Source: Tupaia tana (taxonomy: Eukaryota > Chordata > Mammalia > Scandentia > Tupaiidae). From it: 64,000 nt of DNA. The first letter of the stretch is position 1; the number at the start of each line of letters is the position of its first letter. Under the pieces are notes generated by a model. The model did not search any database. It saw only the letters and a list, made by a program, of their open reading frames with translations, and was not told the origin of the DNA. Of the stretch, positions 21,867 through 32,863 are shown piece after piece. The stretch lies in the NCBI GenBank assembly GCA_026018925.1, contig JAKSZU010000013.1, positions 81,307,291 to 81,371,290 on the forward strand. Reading direction: 5' to 3'. The translations under genes were made by a program, and so were the position numbers.

Positions 21867-22045
21867 AGCTGTGGTGACTCAAGTGGCAGAGCAGCACTGT
21901 GCGAGGCTGTGGCCATATGGGAGGCCCGGGTACACGTCCCAGACCAACCTAAACAGGTTGGCACAGTGGCTTGTGCTAGGATATGCAGATTGGGATAGCA
22001 AGACTCTGTTAAAAATACCTAGTTCTCCCTCTGCTGCCTTCATAG
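21867..22045 (+). repeat. tRNA/7SL composite SINE (type D), decayed
   Basis: Head GGGCCCAGCTGTGGTGACTC with GCCATATGGGAGGCCCGGG, then an Alu-like segment GTTGGCACAGTGGCTTGTGC and a GATAGCAAGACTCTGTTAAA end (7SL-type AGCAAGACTCTGTC). Confidence 0.6.
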
Positions 22046-22059
22046 AGAAGACAATGACT

Positions 22060-22307
22060 GGGTCCAGCAGATGGTGTGGTGGTTAAGGCACTGGACTCTC
22101 ACATGGTCAGTGGCAGTTCCTGTCCTGAACCCAGTGGCTTGAAAAGCGTGCTGACCACATGTACCCAAAATCCCAAGAGAAGAATGAAGGAGAAGGGACT
22201 GTAGTGTGGCCATCCCTGTTGGGGGATGATTTCTCACCTTCCCTCTCAGTTGTCTCTGTCTCTGGTTAGCACACATGTCCTGTAACAAAACCTAAAAAAA
22301 AAAAAAA
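22060..22307 (+). repeat. SINE, A-old/C intermediate
   Basis: GGGTCCAGCAGATGGTGTGG, GGACTCTCACATGGTC, GAACCCAGTGGCTTG, GGCCATCCCTGTTGGGGG and CTGTAACAAAACC plus poly-A. Its A-tail meets the T-run of the next, inverted SINE. Confidence 0.88.
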
Positions 22308-22564
22308 TTTTTTTTTTTTGGGAGAGATTTTCGCTATAGGGTGTATGCCCTCGCCAGAGAGAGACATAGAGACAGAAAGCAAGAAATCACCCCCCGGGGG
22401 GATGGTCACGCTGCAATCCCTTCTCCTCCATTCTCCTCTCGGGATCTTGGGCACGCACGCACACGTGCCCGGCGTGAGTTTTAAGCCACCGGGTCCGGGA
22501 CGCGAACCGCGGTCGACTACGTGGGAGTCCAGAGACATAGCCATTACGCTAACTGTTGGTTCCC
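22308..22564 (-). repeat. Young full-length SINE, subfamily A2
   Basis: The minus strand starts GGGAACCAACAGTTAGCGTA, has GGTTCGCGTCCCGGACCC and ends CTATAGCGAAAATC. It entered the A-tail of the previous SINE, forming an inverted tail-to-tail pair. Confidence 0.95.
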
Positions 22565-22644
22565 TAAAAAAAATTTTTTTAAACACAATGACAGATTTTT
22601 AGGTAAATCCAATAGGACTTGAAGATGACGAATGAGAATACAGG

Positions 22645-22865
22645 AGGTAGTAAAGACAGCAAGGTAGACAACTACCATTAGCTGAAACACTAGCTCATGT
22701 GCTCATTAGCCGTGTGACTGCAGACAAGGAAGCCTCTCCACCCTCCAATTTCCTCGTCTATAAACCATGGGTCCTAACTTCATACACAGACATTGGACAA
22801 AGTAAACAAGTAAGATAACACATGTGATGTTTTCAATTTGGCATAGAGTTAAGTCCCAATAAGCC
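22645..22865 (+). repeat. MIR element
   Basis: CATTAGCCGTGTGACTGCAG, CCAATTTCCTCGTCTATAAA, TCCTAACTTCATACACAGAC and TAAGATAACACATGTGATG follow the MIR layout. Confidence 0.7.
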
Positions 22866-22925
22866 AGGGGTTGTGTTTGTTACTATTTAACAGGTCATTT
22901 AAACTTCTCATTAAAAGTAAGTGAT

Positions 22926-23190
22926 GGGAACCAGCAGTTAGCGTAATGGCTATGTCGCTGGACTCCCACGTAGTCGACCGGGTTCGCGTCCCGGACCTGG
23001 TGGCTTAGAACTCACGCCGGGCGCGTGTGCGTGCGTGCCCAAGATCCTGAGAGGAGAATGGAGGAGAAGGGATTGCGGCGTGACCATCCCCCCTGGGGGG
23101 TGATTTCTCGCTTTCTGTCTCTCTGTCTGTCTCTTGTCTGTCTGGCGAGCGCACGCGCCCTATAGCGAAAACCTCTCAAAAAAAAAAAAA
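22926..23190 (+). repeat. Young full-length SINE, subfamily A2
   Basis: GGGAACCAGCAGTTAGCGTA, B-box region GGTTCGCGTCCCGG, the GACCATCCCCCCTGGGGGG block and a poly-A. Target duplication AAGTAAGTGA on both sides. Confidence 0.95.
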
Positions 23191-23254
23191 AGTAAGTGAA
23201 ACCATCCAGCCCTCTCAAAAGAGAACTAAAATGTCAATAAAAGTATTTTTCTAA

Positions 23255-23500
23255 GGGTCGGTAGGTGGCATGGAGGTGGGGGTGGCTAGGTGCCATATGG
23301 TCGACGGTGAGTTTCCGGTGCTGGACCCAGCAGCTTGAAAAACATGCTGGGCATGTGTGTATGCGTGCCCGAAACCCTGAGAGGAGAATGGAGGAAAGAA
23401 GACTGCAGCATGGCCACGCCCCCTGAGGGCTCACAGTGCACATTCTCTCTCTCTCTGTGGCACACATATACGCCCTACAAAAAAACTAAAAAAAAAAAAA
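23255..23500 (+). repeat. SINE, A-old/C type
   Basis: GGGTCGGTAGGTGGCATGG, GCCATATGGTCGACGGTGAG, CTGGACCCAGCAGCTTG, GGCCACGCCCCCTGAGGG and GCCCTACAAAAAAAC. Confidence 0.85.
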
Positions 23501-24133
23501 GAAAAAGAAAAAAGGATTTTTTTTAAAGGCATAAATCCACCTTGAAAAAATAAACGCAAGAGCAACAGACTTTTTAGAAGGTACAAAGTGGGTGGCCAGC
23601 CTTGGCCTAAAACACCTTAAAAAGCTGAATCCTCAGCCAATAGTGCAAAAAAAAAAAAAAAAACCAAGAAACTATCTGATTTGGTCAGCAAAGTCCCCCT
23701 TAAGGCTCAGAAACTGGTAACAGTAGGAGACAAGATCGACATGAGGGCATGAGCCATACTGACAATGTTAGACAAAGTCAGTCAAGGTTTACACCTTGAA
23801 TAATGCCCAGCCCCTTGCCTTCTTCAGCTCCCGGAGGCTGTGGTCAAGCTTCCAAGCCATAGGCAGGAAATCAGATCTTCCTTGGATGAAAGAAAGTTGA
23901 AGGGAGACCAAAACCCAGCGACATCAAGGGCTACAAACAGCAGTGGCCCTGCCAGATTATATTGTGGTAACACACATATCGACCACCTATAGCTTCCAAA
24001 TATCTCACTCTTAACATGAGTCAACAGCCAAAAATCATCTGTATTTGATAGTGTAGTTTGTTGGTGAAGAGACTGCAGATGTAATGAATATCCCCAATGA
24101 GATGACTTAAAATCATATTAAAAAAAAAAAAAA

Positions 24134-24400
24134 AAAGTATGCCAGGTGGGCTGGGTCTAATCTGGGGAGCTGTTCAAGAAAAAAGTCCAGGGTCAGGACA
24201 GAGGACAGTAGCACAGCACTAATGCGACACTCTGCAGAGCTGACCCACATGGCAGTTACAGGGTCACACTCTGAGACCTCCCTGCACACACACGGGGCAG
24301 AATGTATCCAGTATCTGGGCTCACTGAGGCTAGGGGGAGGATTTTGGTGTGAAGACCTTGTTGGGGTGTCTGTCTCTCCATCTCTCATTCATGGAAAAAA
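24134..24400 (+). repeat. SINE-like element, type E
   Basis: AGGACAGTAGCACAGCAC, CTGACCCACATGGCAGTTAC, CTGCACACACACGGGGC, GAAGACCTTGTTGGGGTGTC and TCTCTCATTCATGG then poly-A. Confidence 0.55.
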
Positions 24401-24650
24401 TACATAAACTTAAAAAAAAAAAAAAACCTGCCTAAAAGAAGTGACAGAATCAGAAAATATTCTCCTGCTGCAGGAGCTGTAAGCCCACTTCTACAAGCTA
24501 AAAGAAAGGAAGTTTGCCAGAAACATTCCAGGCCACAGAGGAATCCCGGCCCTGGCTGACACCTTAAAGACAATCTTGTCAGATCCTGAGCACAAGACTC
24601 AGCCAAGTTGCTGGGACTCTTTACCCACAGAAACTGTATAATAAACTGTT

Positions 24651-24885
24651 TGTTTTAAGGTTTTTGCCACTGGGCACATGTGCTCACCGCAGTGACAGAC
24701 ACAGTGAGAGGGAAAGCTGAGAAATCACCACCCAAGGGGATGACCATGCCTCAATTCCTTTTCCTCCTAGAATTTTGGGCATGCAGGCACCCAGTGTGAG
24801 TTTCAAGCAGCCAGGTTAGAGACTCAAACCATGGTTGGCTATGTGGGAGTCCAGTACCTCAACCACTGCGCCACCTGCTGGCTCC
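24651..24885 (-). repeat. SINE, A-old type
   Basis: The minus strand reads GGAGCCAGCAGGTGGCGCAG, GGTTTGAGTCTCTAACC, GGTCATCCCCTTGGG, ending CAGTGGCAAAAACC. Flanks TGTATAATAAACTG / TATATAATAAATTA. Confidence 0.85.
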
Positions 24886-25496
24886 TATATAATAAATTAT
24901 ACAGTGTTTTCAGATACTGTGTGTAATTTATTATGTATCATAGAAAATATGTACTTCTATGTTAAAAAGGTACATTTTATTTCACATAAACATTTCAATA
25001 AGCCCAAGAAAATAAATGACTAGTCTGTAGGGGTCAAATTATTAAGGTAAGTTTCTGAAAGGGAAAAAAAGGAAATCACAAAATAACTGAAGAAAAATTT
25101 CAGACCACCAGAACACAAGCTTCCAGTTTTAAAGGTTATATTAATACCCATCAGAAAATAAAAAGATAAAGCAAATAAAGCGATCCTACAGGCTTTCAAA
25201 CAGTTGAATGAACAAGAATTAAGAATCAAAAAGGCTCCAGACTTTTAATAACAATCCTACATGCTAGTTAAATGATAATGAAGACATGAAAAATTTTAAA
25301 AAACAATTTCAAACGTGGCATTCTCTACCCAGGAAAGCTATTAATTATGATATTAGGAAAAACCTTTTCAGACATGTATAATCTTCCAAAATTTAACTCC
25401 TGTGCATTTTCTCAAAAAAAAAAAAAAGACAAGATGTGCTCCACCAGAAGAGAGTCAGCAAAGAAAATGGTATGGAGTATAAAAATAAGGATTCCT

Positions 25497-25773
25497 GGGG
25501 CCAGCAGTTGGCATAGTGGTTAAGGTGCTGGACTCCCACATGGTTGACGATGGTTTGAGTTCTGGACCTGGTAGCTTGAAACTTGTGCCAGGACATGCAT
25601 GTGTATGCCCAAAATCCCAAGAAGAGAATAAAGGAAAAGGGAATGCAGTGTGGCCATCTCTCCTGGGGAGGACTGGGGGCGTGGTTTCTCACTTTCTGTC
25701 TCTCTGTCTCTCCACCAAATGCACACATCCTATAGTAAAAAATCTCTTAAAAAACAAACAAACAAAAAACCAC
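25497..25773 (+). repeat. SINE, A-old type
   Basis: GGGGCCAGCAGTTGGCATAG, GGACTCCCACATGGTTGACG, CTGGACCTGGTAGCTTG, GGCCATCTCTCCTGGGG, CTATAGTAAAAAATC. Target duplication AAGGATTCCTG repeated at 25775-25785. Confidence 0.9.
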
Positions 25774-25784
25774 AAAGGATTCCT

Positions 25785-26036
25785 GGGTCAGCCGGTGGCA
25801 TAGAGGTTAAAGGTGCTGGATCCCACATGGCAAATGCCATGGTTCAAGTCCCAAACCTGGCAGCTTGACAATCATGCTGGGCAAATGTGCACACCCAAAA
25901 TCCCAAGAATAAGATGCCAAGACTGTGGCATGGCCATTCCCCCTGGAGAGTGATTTCTCACCTCTTTCTCTCTCTTTCTCTCTCTCTCTCTCTTTCTCTG
26001 GCAATCACATATCACACAGCAAAAAAACTAAAAAAC
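25785..26036 (+). repeat. SINE, type C
   Basis: GGGTCAGCCGGTGGCATAG, GTGCTGGATCCCACATGGC, GGCCATTCCCCCTGGAG, a (CT)n stretch and CACACAGCAAAAAAAC. It begins exactly at the downstream target duplication of the preceding SINE. Confidence 0.85.
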
Positions 26037-26089
26037 ATATTAATAAAAAATAAAAATAAGTAAATAAAATAAATAAGGATTCCAACAGA

Positions 26090-26535
26090 GAAGCCAGTTG
26101 AGGGACTCCCCAGGGTGACAGCTGAACAGGTAAAAAGGACAGCACTCCACTAGAGTGGATGGTCAGAGGAATGCGAGTGGCACTTCTTCCCGACGACCCG
26201 ATATAACCAGACAGTACACCTCCAGGTATATACCCAACTGATACAAAGTACTTTGTGCCCACCAAAAGGCATGTGAGTGTAAGAAAGTTCATGACATCTT
26301 CATTCACAATAGCCCTGAGCTGGAAACTACCCCCAAATCGATCAAAACTACAATGAATAAATATGATTGTCATATGTTCATATGCTGGGAGACTAGACAA
26401 CAATGAAGTAAGAACAAACAATAAACAATGGAAAATGAATGCAATGACATAACTGAATTACACAGATTTGACGTTGAGCAAAAGAGGCCTGACACAAGAG
26501 AGCATACTGTATGATTCCTTGTTTATGAAGGTCAG
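26090..26535 (+). repeat. L1 LINE fragment (3' part)
   Basis: ACAGCACTCCACTAGAGTGG, CAGGTATATACCCAACTGA, TCTTCATTCACAATAGCCC, GGAAACTACCCCCAAATCG and GCATACTGTATGATTCCTTG are the usual L1 phrases near the ORF2 end. It stops about 25 nt before the splice donor of the 26559-26753 exon. Confidence 0.7.
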
Positions 26536-26557
26536 AAGAGCGCTTTGCTTTAACTCA

Positions 26558-26779
<222 letters not shown>

Positions 26780-26818
26780 TCATGACTTTTAACAAACATA
26801 AATCTTAGAATAAATCTA

Positions 26819-26912
26819 GGGGCCAGCAGATGGTATGGTGGTTAAAGATGCCAGACTTCCACATGGCTGACTGTGGTTCGAGTCTCAACCCTGACAGCTT
26901 GCTTTTTCACTT

Positions 26913-26947
<35 letters not shown>

Positions 26948-27008
26948 GGTCAAATGAAAACAAATAATACTACTAAAAATAAATATGATTAAATAAAGTG
27001 ATTTAAAA
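26819..27008 (+). repeat. Short SINE, type B
   Basis: GGGGCCAGCAGATGGTATGG, GGTTCGAGTCTC, a (CT)n tail and TCTGGTCAAATGAAAAC. Flanks GAATAAATCTA / AAATAAATCTA. Confidence 0.88.
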
Positions 27009-27082
27009 AATAAATCTAAAATAGATTTCTAACACAATGCTCATTCTTTAGTACACAATGCCCTTTTTTAAGAATTATTATT

Positions 27083-27346
27083 GGGAACCAGCAGTTAGCA
27101 TAATGGCTATGTCACTGGACTCCCACGTAGTCAACCGCGGTTCGCGTCCCGGACCCGGTGGCTTAAAACTCACGCCGGGCGCGTGTGCGTGCGTGCCCAA
27201 GATCCCAAGAGAAGAATGAAAAAGAAGGGATTGCAGCGTGACCATCCCCCCCGGGGGGTGATTTCTCGCTTTCTGTCTCTATGTCTCTCGCTGTCCATCT
27301 GGCAAGCGCACACGCCCTATAGCGAAAAAAACTCTCAAAAAAAAAA
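27083..27346 (+). repeat. Full-length SINE, subfamily A2
   Basis: GGGAACCAGCAGTTAGCATA, GGTTCGCGTCCCGGACCC, GACCATCCCCCCCGGGGGG, poly-A. Perfect target duplication AAGAATTATTATT at 27070-27082 and 27347-27359. Confidence 0.96.
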
Positions 27347-27379
27347 AAGAATTATTATTTAACTTATCATTATTATTAC

Positions 27380-27500
27380 TTTTTAATTTGATACAGAGAG
27401 GGAGGGAAAGTGAGAAAGCAAGCTGCCAGGTCCAGGACTTGAACCACAGTCAGCCATTGGGAGTCCAGTACCCCAACCATAATGCTACCTGCTGGCCCCC
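27380..27500 (-). repeat. Short SINE, type B
   Basis: The minus strand reads GGGGCCAGCAGGTAGCATTA, GGTTCAAGTCCTGGACCTGG, CTTGCTTTCTCACTTTCCC, CTGTATCAAATTAAAAAG. Confidence 0.88.
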
Positions 27501-28529
27501 TCAATGCCCTTTATTAATAGATAGAAAGCTTTCTTCAGATTATCTCAATGCGCATAAATAAATTATCATAACGATAATGAGATGTAAGTATCTTCTCCCC
27601 CATGTCACCAGCATGTGACATCTATCTGTCTTAGAGGTCCAGCAATTGAAAGAATGAAGTCAGCACTGTTAACAGGTATTCTACAGCTGTTATAGGTAGC
27701 CGTCTGAGATGGGTTAAAGTCGGTCTAGGACTGCTTGTGTAGGTTATGTCACCTGTTAGGTTTACTGCAGCAAGGATAATTAAGTTGGCACAATTTGCCA
27801 TGTAACTCAGTCAATTATGCTTTTAATAAGGTAACACAACAGTAACATCTTCGTTATTTATGAGTTAGACTTCTGGTAACCTTTTAAAATATCATTTTTA
27901 ACACAGTAATAATAAAATACCTCATGAAGAAAATATCTGTCACAAAGCCCGAGATTTTTAATTTAGAAGAGAGTCATAATTGTCCAAAAGCTTATCACAA
28001 TATCACTTACAATAACTGGAATGAAATAAAGTAGATTATAGCAGCACAGCACAGTGATAACAATAAAAAACTTACATGAGGGTACTCTGTTTGTAAGCTT
28101 AGACCCTGTCTACCCTACCTTAAATTTACTTAAAGTAACTGAGTACTGAGCATTAGGATAGGTTTAGTAGCTTACATTCTGAATTTGAGTCACAGATCAG
28201 AATTCAACATTTGGTTATGGCCCAGATTCTAATGAGAAATATGAATCAAAGCATATGACTAAGAATTGGCGTGATACACTTAATGCAATTTCTAAAAGAT
28301 GTATCAAAATATACACAAATGGGACAGATTTTTGACTTACATTAACCTCTATTTATCTTAGAACTACACTATTTTCGTCCTCAGTGAGCAAGTGTACTCG
28401 GCAGAAAGAGAAAGAGAGAGGGAGAAAGCACCCCTGTGGCGTCTAGCCACACCACAATCCCTTCTCTTCCATTTCTCCAGCATGTTGGAATTTTAGGCAT
28501 GTACATACATGCATAAGAACACATGCTAT

Positions 28530-28727
28530 GGGCGGCAAGTGGCGTGGTGGTTAAAGGCACTGGGTTCCCACATGGCTGACTGCGGTTCTAGTCCCAGACC
28601 TGGTGGCTTGCTTTCTAGTTTTCCCTTCCTCTCTCTCTCTGTCTGGTCAAATGAAATAATAATAAGAAGAAGAAGAAGAAGAATAGCAACAAATGGAATT
28701 AAATAAATAAATAATTCCTTTAAAAAA
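28530..28727 (+). repeat. Nested short SINE, type B
   Basis: GGGCGGCAAGTGGCGTGG, GCGGTTCTAGTCCCAGACC, CTCTGTCTGGTCAAATGAAA, then (AAT)n and (AAG)n tail repeats. It lies inside the 28375-29103 copy. Confidence 0.88.
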
Positions 28728-28737
28728 AAATGCTATA

Positions 28738-29000
28738 GGGCCAGCAGGGGGCGTGGTGGTTAAGGTACTGGACAGCCACATGGCCAACCACAGTTAAAGT
28801 CCCACCATGGTTCAAGAACCAGATCTTGCAGCTTAGAAATCACACCAGTGTGTGTGCGTGTGGGCTCAAAATCTGAGAGGAGAATGGAGAGGGCACTGCA
28901 GCATTGCCATCCCTGCTAGGGAGTGATTTCTCACTTTCCCTCTCTCCGTCTTTCTCTAGTAAGTGTACATGCACTATGGCAATACCTTAAAAACACACAT
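28738..29000 (+). repeat. Nested SINE, type C/A-old
   Basis: GGGCCAGCAGGGGGCGTGG, GGTTAAGGTACTGGAC, GTGCGTGTGGGCTCAAAATC, GCCATCCCTGCTAGGG, CACTATGGCAATACC. Short copies of ATGCTATA/ATGCCATA before, between and after the two inserts suggest reuse of one target. Confidence 0.82.
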
Positions 29001-29525
29001 ACACACACATGCCATATTCTCTAGGCCCCCAGAGCCAGGACTCAAACTGCAAGGTCCACCATGTGAGATATGGCTCCCTTAACCACACTGTAGAGTCAGT
29101 CCAGAACTATACCATTCCACCTTAAGAAAGAAAACTCTGCTTGCCAGACATTAATTTGCTGAGATTTGGTTTTACATGGAATCTTCTTCACAAGACAACA
29201 GGTGCTGAAAATAACCATTAACTCTTTACTGTATTTAAAATATTTTACATACACTTGGTAATATTTATTTTCTAGTGCCACTAAATCAAAAGAATGTTAT
29301 TCTCAATTTTGTTTCAGGAGAGGGTCTCATATGTTAATAATAATACCTATATAATTACAAAACAGCATATCTTGTAAGCAATGTTATTTTAAATTAAAAT
29401 GTCATTCAATCAGTAGAAACACAAAAAGGCTATTTCACTGAAAAATTCTAACACCACATCTTTCCCCTACCCTCTTGGAGGGACAGAAAAAGAAAGGGAA
29501 AACAACCTTCAAAAACAGTACAGAT

Positions 29526-29816
29526 GGTCCAGCCATGATGGTGCACACTGCTACGATGCTGTGCTTCACAGGCTGGGACCACATGGAACACCCTGGCTGG
29601 AGTCCCAGTCCCACCTAAAGGCTGGGTGTAGTGGGGTGCACCTGAAATCCCAGCAACTTGGGAGGCTGAGGCAAGAGGACCAGGAACTTGAGGTTAGTTT
29701 GGATGACATAAAGAGACACTGTCTTAAAAAGAGCTGTGGCGGCACACACCTGTAGTCCCAGCTGGGAGCGTGAGGCAGGGAGAATGCTGCACAGTAAGAC
29801 CCTGTCTCAAAAGAAA
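29526..29816 (+). repeat. tRNA/7SL composite SINE (type D), best copy
   Basis: Head GGTCCAGCCATGATGGTGCA with a tRNA-like region (CTGGCTGGAGTCCCAGTCCC), then two Alu-like units: GGCTGGGTGTAGTGGGGTGC / ATCCCAGCAACTTGGGAGGC / TGAGGCAAGAGGACC, and GCTGTGGCGGCACACACCTG / TAGTCCCAGCTGGGAG / AGTAAGACCCTGTCTCAAAA. The GGGAGGCTGAGGC and CCTGTAGTCCCAGC motifs are the 7SL RNA signature. Confidence 0.88.
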
Positions 29817-29820
29817 ATGT

Positions 29821-30100
29821 GGGGCCAGCCTGTAGCCTGGCAGTTAAGACTGCTAGATCCCATGTGACCAACCACATGGCTCACATGCTGGAGCCAGCTC
29901 CTTGAAAAACCACACTGGACCCATATGCATGTATGCCCAAAACCCTGAAAAGAGAGGAGGAGAGGAGAAGGGATTAGGGCAGTAGTGTGAACAGGCCATG
30001 GGATGTGCTTTCTCACTTTCCAATTTTTCATTGTCTTTCTCTGGCAATCACAAGTGCCCTCTGGCAAAATAGAAAGAAAAAAATAAAAAATAAAATGAAA
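29821..30100 (+). repeat. SINE, type C
   Basis: GGGGCCAGCCTGTAGCCTGG, TAGATCCCATGTGACCAACC, CATATGCATGTATGCCCAAA, GTGCTTTCTCACTTTCC and GCCCTCTGGCAAAATAG, with a long A-rich tail. It directly follows the type D copy. Confidence 0.85.
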
Positions 30101-30109
30101 TAAAGAAAA

Positions 30110-30183
30110 CACTGGGTGGCTCCATGGCCTGGTGGTTAAAGTAGCCAGATCCCACATGACCAACTGTGCAGTCTGAGTCCAGG
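30110..30183 (+). repeat. SINE head fragment, type C
   Basis: GTGGCTCCATGGCCTGGTGG, GCCAGATCCCACATGACC, AGTCTGAGTCCAG; only the tRNA-like head, cut off where the next copy begins. Confidence 0.7.
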
Positions 30184-30445
30184 GTGGTTAAGGCAGCTAG
30201 ACCCCAAATGGCCGATTACGTGGCTTGAGTCCTAGACCTGGCAACTTGAGAAAACAGTGGGTAACATACTTACATGCCCAAAATTCCAAAAGGAGGGAGA
30301 GAGAGAGAGGAAAAGGGACTGTGGCATGACCATTCCCCATAGGAAGTGCTTTCTTCTCCTCTTCTCTGTCTTCCTCTCTCTGGCAAGTGTTCCTGCCCTC
30401 CAGCACACCCCGCCCCCAGAAATAAAAAATGTTAAATCAATAAAT
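30184..30445 (+). repeat. SINE, type C, lacking its first bases
   Basis: GGTGGTTAAGGCAGCTAGAC, CGATTACGTGGCTTGAGTCC, GACCATTCCCCATAGG, a GTGCTTTCTTCTCC block and TGCCCTCCAGCACACCCC. Confidence 0.82.
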
Positions 30446-30507
30446 AAGCTATAGAAATCCCTGGATCTGATCACCAGTAACTTTAGAAGTAGCCTGTATA
30501 ATTCTTA

Positions 30508-30768
<261 letters not shown>

Positions 30769-30874
30769 TTACTTAAAAATTTCCACTAACAAATTAAATG
30801 TAAACTCAAAATTTTAGGAAAATGATATGCCCCACTTAACTTAATTTTCTAGTTAAATAAAAGTCCAGTATCTC

Positions 30875-31150
30875 GGGACCAGCAGTTAGCGTAATGGCTA
30901 TGTCGCTGGACTCCCACGTAGTCGACCGCGGTTCGAGTCCCGGACCCGGCGGCTTAAACTCACGCCGGGCGCGTGTGCGTGCGTGCCCAAGATCCCGAGA
31001 GGAGAATGGAGGAGAAGGGATTGCGGCGTGGCCATCCCCCCTGGGGGATGATTTCCTGCTTTCTATCTCTCTGTCTCTCTCTGTCTGTCTGGCGAGCGCA
31101 CGCGCCCTATAGCAAAAACCTCTCCAAAAAAAGAAAAAAAAAAAAAAAAA
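30875..31150 (+). repeat. Young full-length SINE, subfamily A1 (reference copy)
   Basis: GGGACC start, A box TAGCGTAATGG at 30887-30897 (perfect TRGYNNANNGG), B box GGTTCGAGTCC at 30930-30940 (perfect), GGCCATCCCCCCTGGGGG, ATTTCCTGCTTTCTATCTC, poly-A with one G. Target duplication AAAGTCCAGTATCT / AAAATCCAGTATCT. It appears Pol III competent by its boxes. Confidence 0.97.
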
Positions 31151-31519
31151 TCCAGTATCTTAAAACCCAATATTGAAAATCTTTCTAAGGTGTGTGTCTA
31201 CTTTATGTACCTGTTCTTAAAGCAATAACATTTTACTGTTCTACACTTATTACTCGGAAGTAATGGCTAGTTAATACACAATCCTATAAATGTAACTGTA
31301 GAGCATTTCTGAAAATCTATACTGAGTCCAATGCCAAATCAGAACTTAGCTTCTAAACCTCAGACATGAATATATTTATCTTTGCTTCTTTCTAAAATAA
31401 GTTATTAAAAATAAACTAACAAATAAAACCCCCACCACTTTCAGGACTTTATGTCAAAGCACACTCCCTTCCAGAGCAGTAGTTCAAGTATGTTCTCTTT
31501 AACTGGCTCCCCTCCACAC

Positions 31520-31655
31520 TAAGAGTCAAGCAGATTTGAATGTAGTTCTGGTCCTACCAGTAAACAGACGGGTGACCTTGGAAAACGCTGATTTCTCATC
31601 TATTCAACAAGACCACCACCTACCCTGCCTGGATCCAGGGGTGACTATAAATAAC
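31520..31655 (+). repeat. MIR element
   Basis: AGATTTGAATGTAGTTCTGG, ACGGGTGACCTTGGAAAAC, TTCTCATCTATTCAACA and CACCTACCCTGCCTGGATCC are in MIR order. Confidence 0.7.
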
Positions 31656-31724
31656 AACTTCCCCGTGCTCTCACACTAAAGTAAGCAAGAACATGATTGA
31701 ATGGGGCAATACAAAGAAAGAAAG

Positions 31725-32065
31725 GGGGGAAGGCAGGTGGTGTGGTGGTTAAGGCATTGGAATCCCACATGGCTGACTGTGGTATGATTCCCGAACCTGG
31801 CAGGTTGATTTCTTTTTTTCATTTTTTTAAAGAATTATTTTATTTAACTTCATTTATTTATACATTTTTAAATTTTAATTTGACCAGAGAGAGAGAAAAA
31901 AAAAAACAGTAAGAGAGCAAGTCACCAGGTTCAGGACTCGAACCGTAGTTGCCCATGTGGGAATCCAGCACCTTTAACCACCACGCCATCTGCTGGCTCC
32001 CGGCAGATTGATTTCTCATTCTCCCTTTCTCTCTCTGGTCAAATTATAAAGTAGAATAATAATAA
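31725..32065 (+). repeat. Short SINE (type B) split by another
   Basis: Head GGGAAGGCAGGTGGTGTGG to GAACCTGGCAGGTTGATTTC at 31725-31813, resuming with GATTGATTTCTCATTCTCCC to TCTCTGGTCAAATTATAAAG at about 32003-32065. Confidence 0.85.
31814..32001 (-). repeat. Nested short SINE, type B
   Basis: The minus strand reads GGGAGCCAGCAGATGGCGTG, GGTTCGAGTCCTGAACCTGG, CTCTGGTCAAATTAAAATTT. Target duplication GGCAGGTTGATTTCT / GGCAGATTGATTTCT lies inside the outer copy. Confidence 0.9.
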
Positions 32066-32566
32066 CAAATACAATTAAATTAATACATAATTCTCTAAAA
32101 GAAGAATAAACAAAGAAGGGAGAATAGAAAAGAGAGGAAAATAATGACTGTAGAGGTAAATGTGGAAGGCAGACATCCAAATAAAGATCAAGTGGGCGGA
32201 GAGGAAAAGAGAGAACACGGAGGGGGAAAGAACGAATGCTCACTGAACCACCCGGTGCTTATGGAATGAGGGCATTGTCAAAGCAGATCTTGAGAAGTCT
32301 GGAGATAGTGTCTCTGCCCTCAGTCACTCGCTTAGCCTCCAAGCCGGTATCCTCACAAGGAAAAGCTTCTTGACAACATTTTGCTCCCTGCCAATAAATT
32401 CGATCTCCGTATTTATTGAATGCCAACTATATGCTCGGTGTGTACGAAGTGCAGTTGTTCATGTAGCAAGTGCTTACACAGTGCTTTCTACATGCTGAGT
32501 ATATCCCAGATACTGGGGTACAGCAAGAAACATACCCATTACAAATTGAAGTCTGCTCCTAATCTA

Positions 32567-32863
<297 letters not shown>

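Larger units (their letters stand above)
28375..29103 (-). repeat. Old SINE (type C) split by two later insertions
   Basis: The 3' half is 28375-28520 (GAGCAAGTGTACTCGGCAG to GCATAAGAACACATG) and the head is about 29006-29103 (GCCATATTCTCTAGG to TAGAGTCAGTCC). Removing 28530-28737 and 28738-29005 restores one continuous element. Confidence 0.75.

Noticed and set aside
30887..30940. A and B boxes resembling a tRNA gene
   Set aside because: They belong to a SINE promoter: no cloverleaf with intact acceptor stem, followed by a SINE body and A-tail with target duplication.
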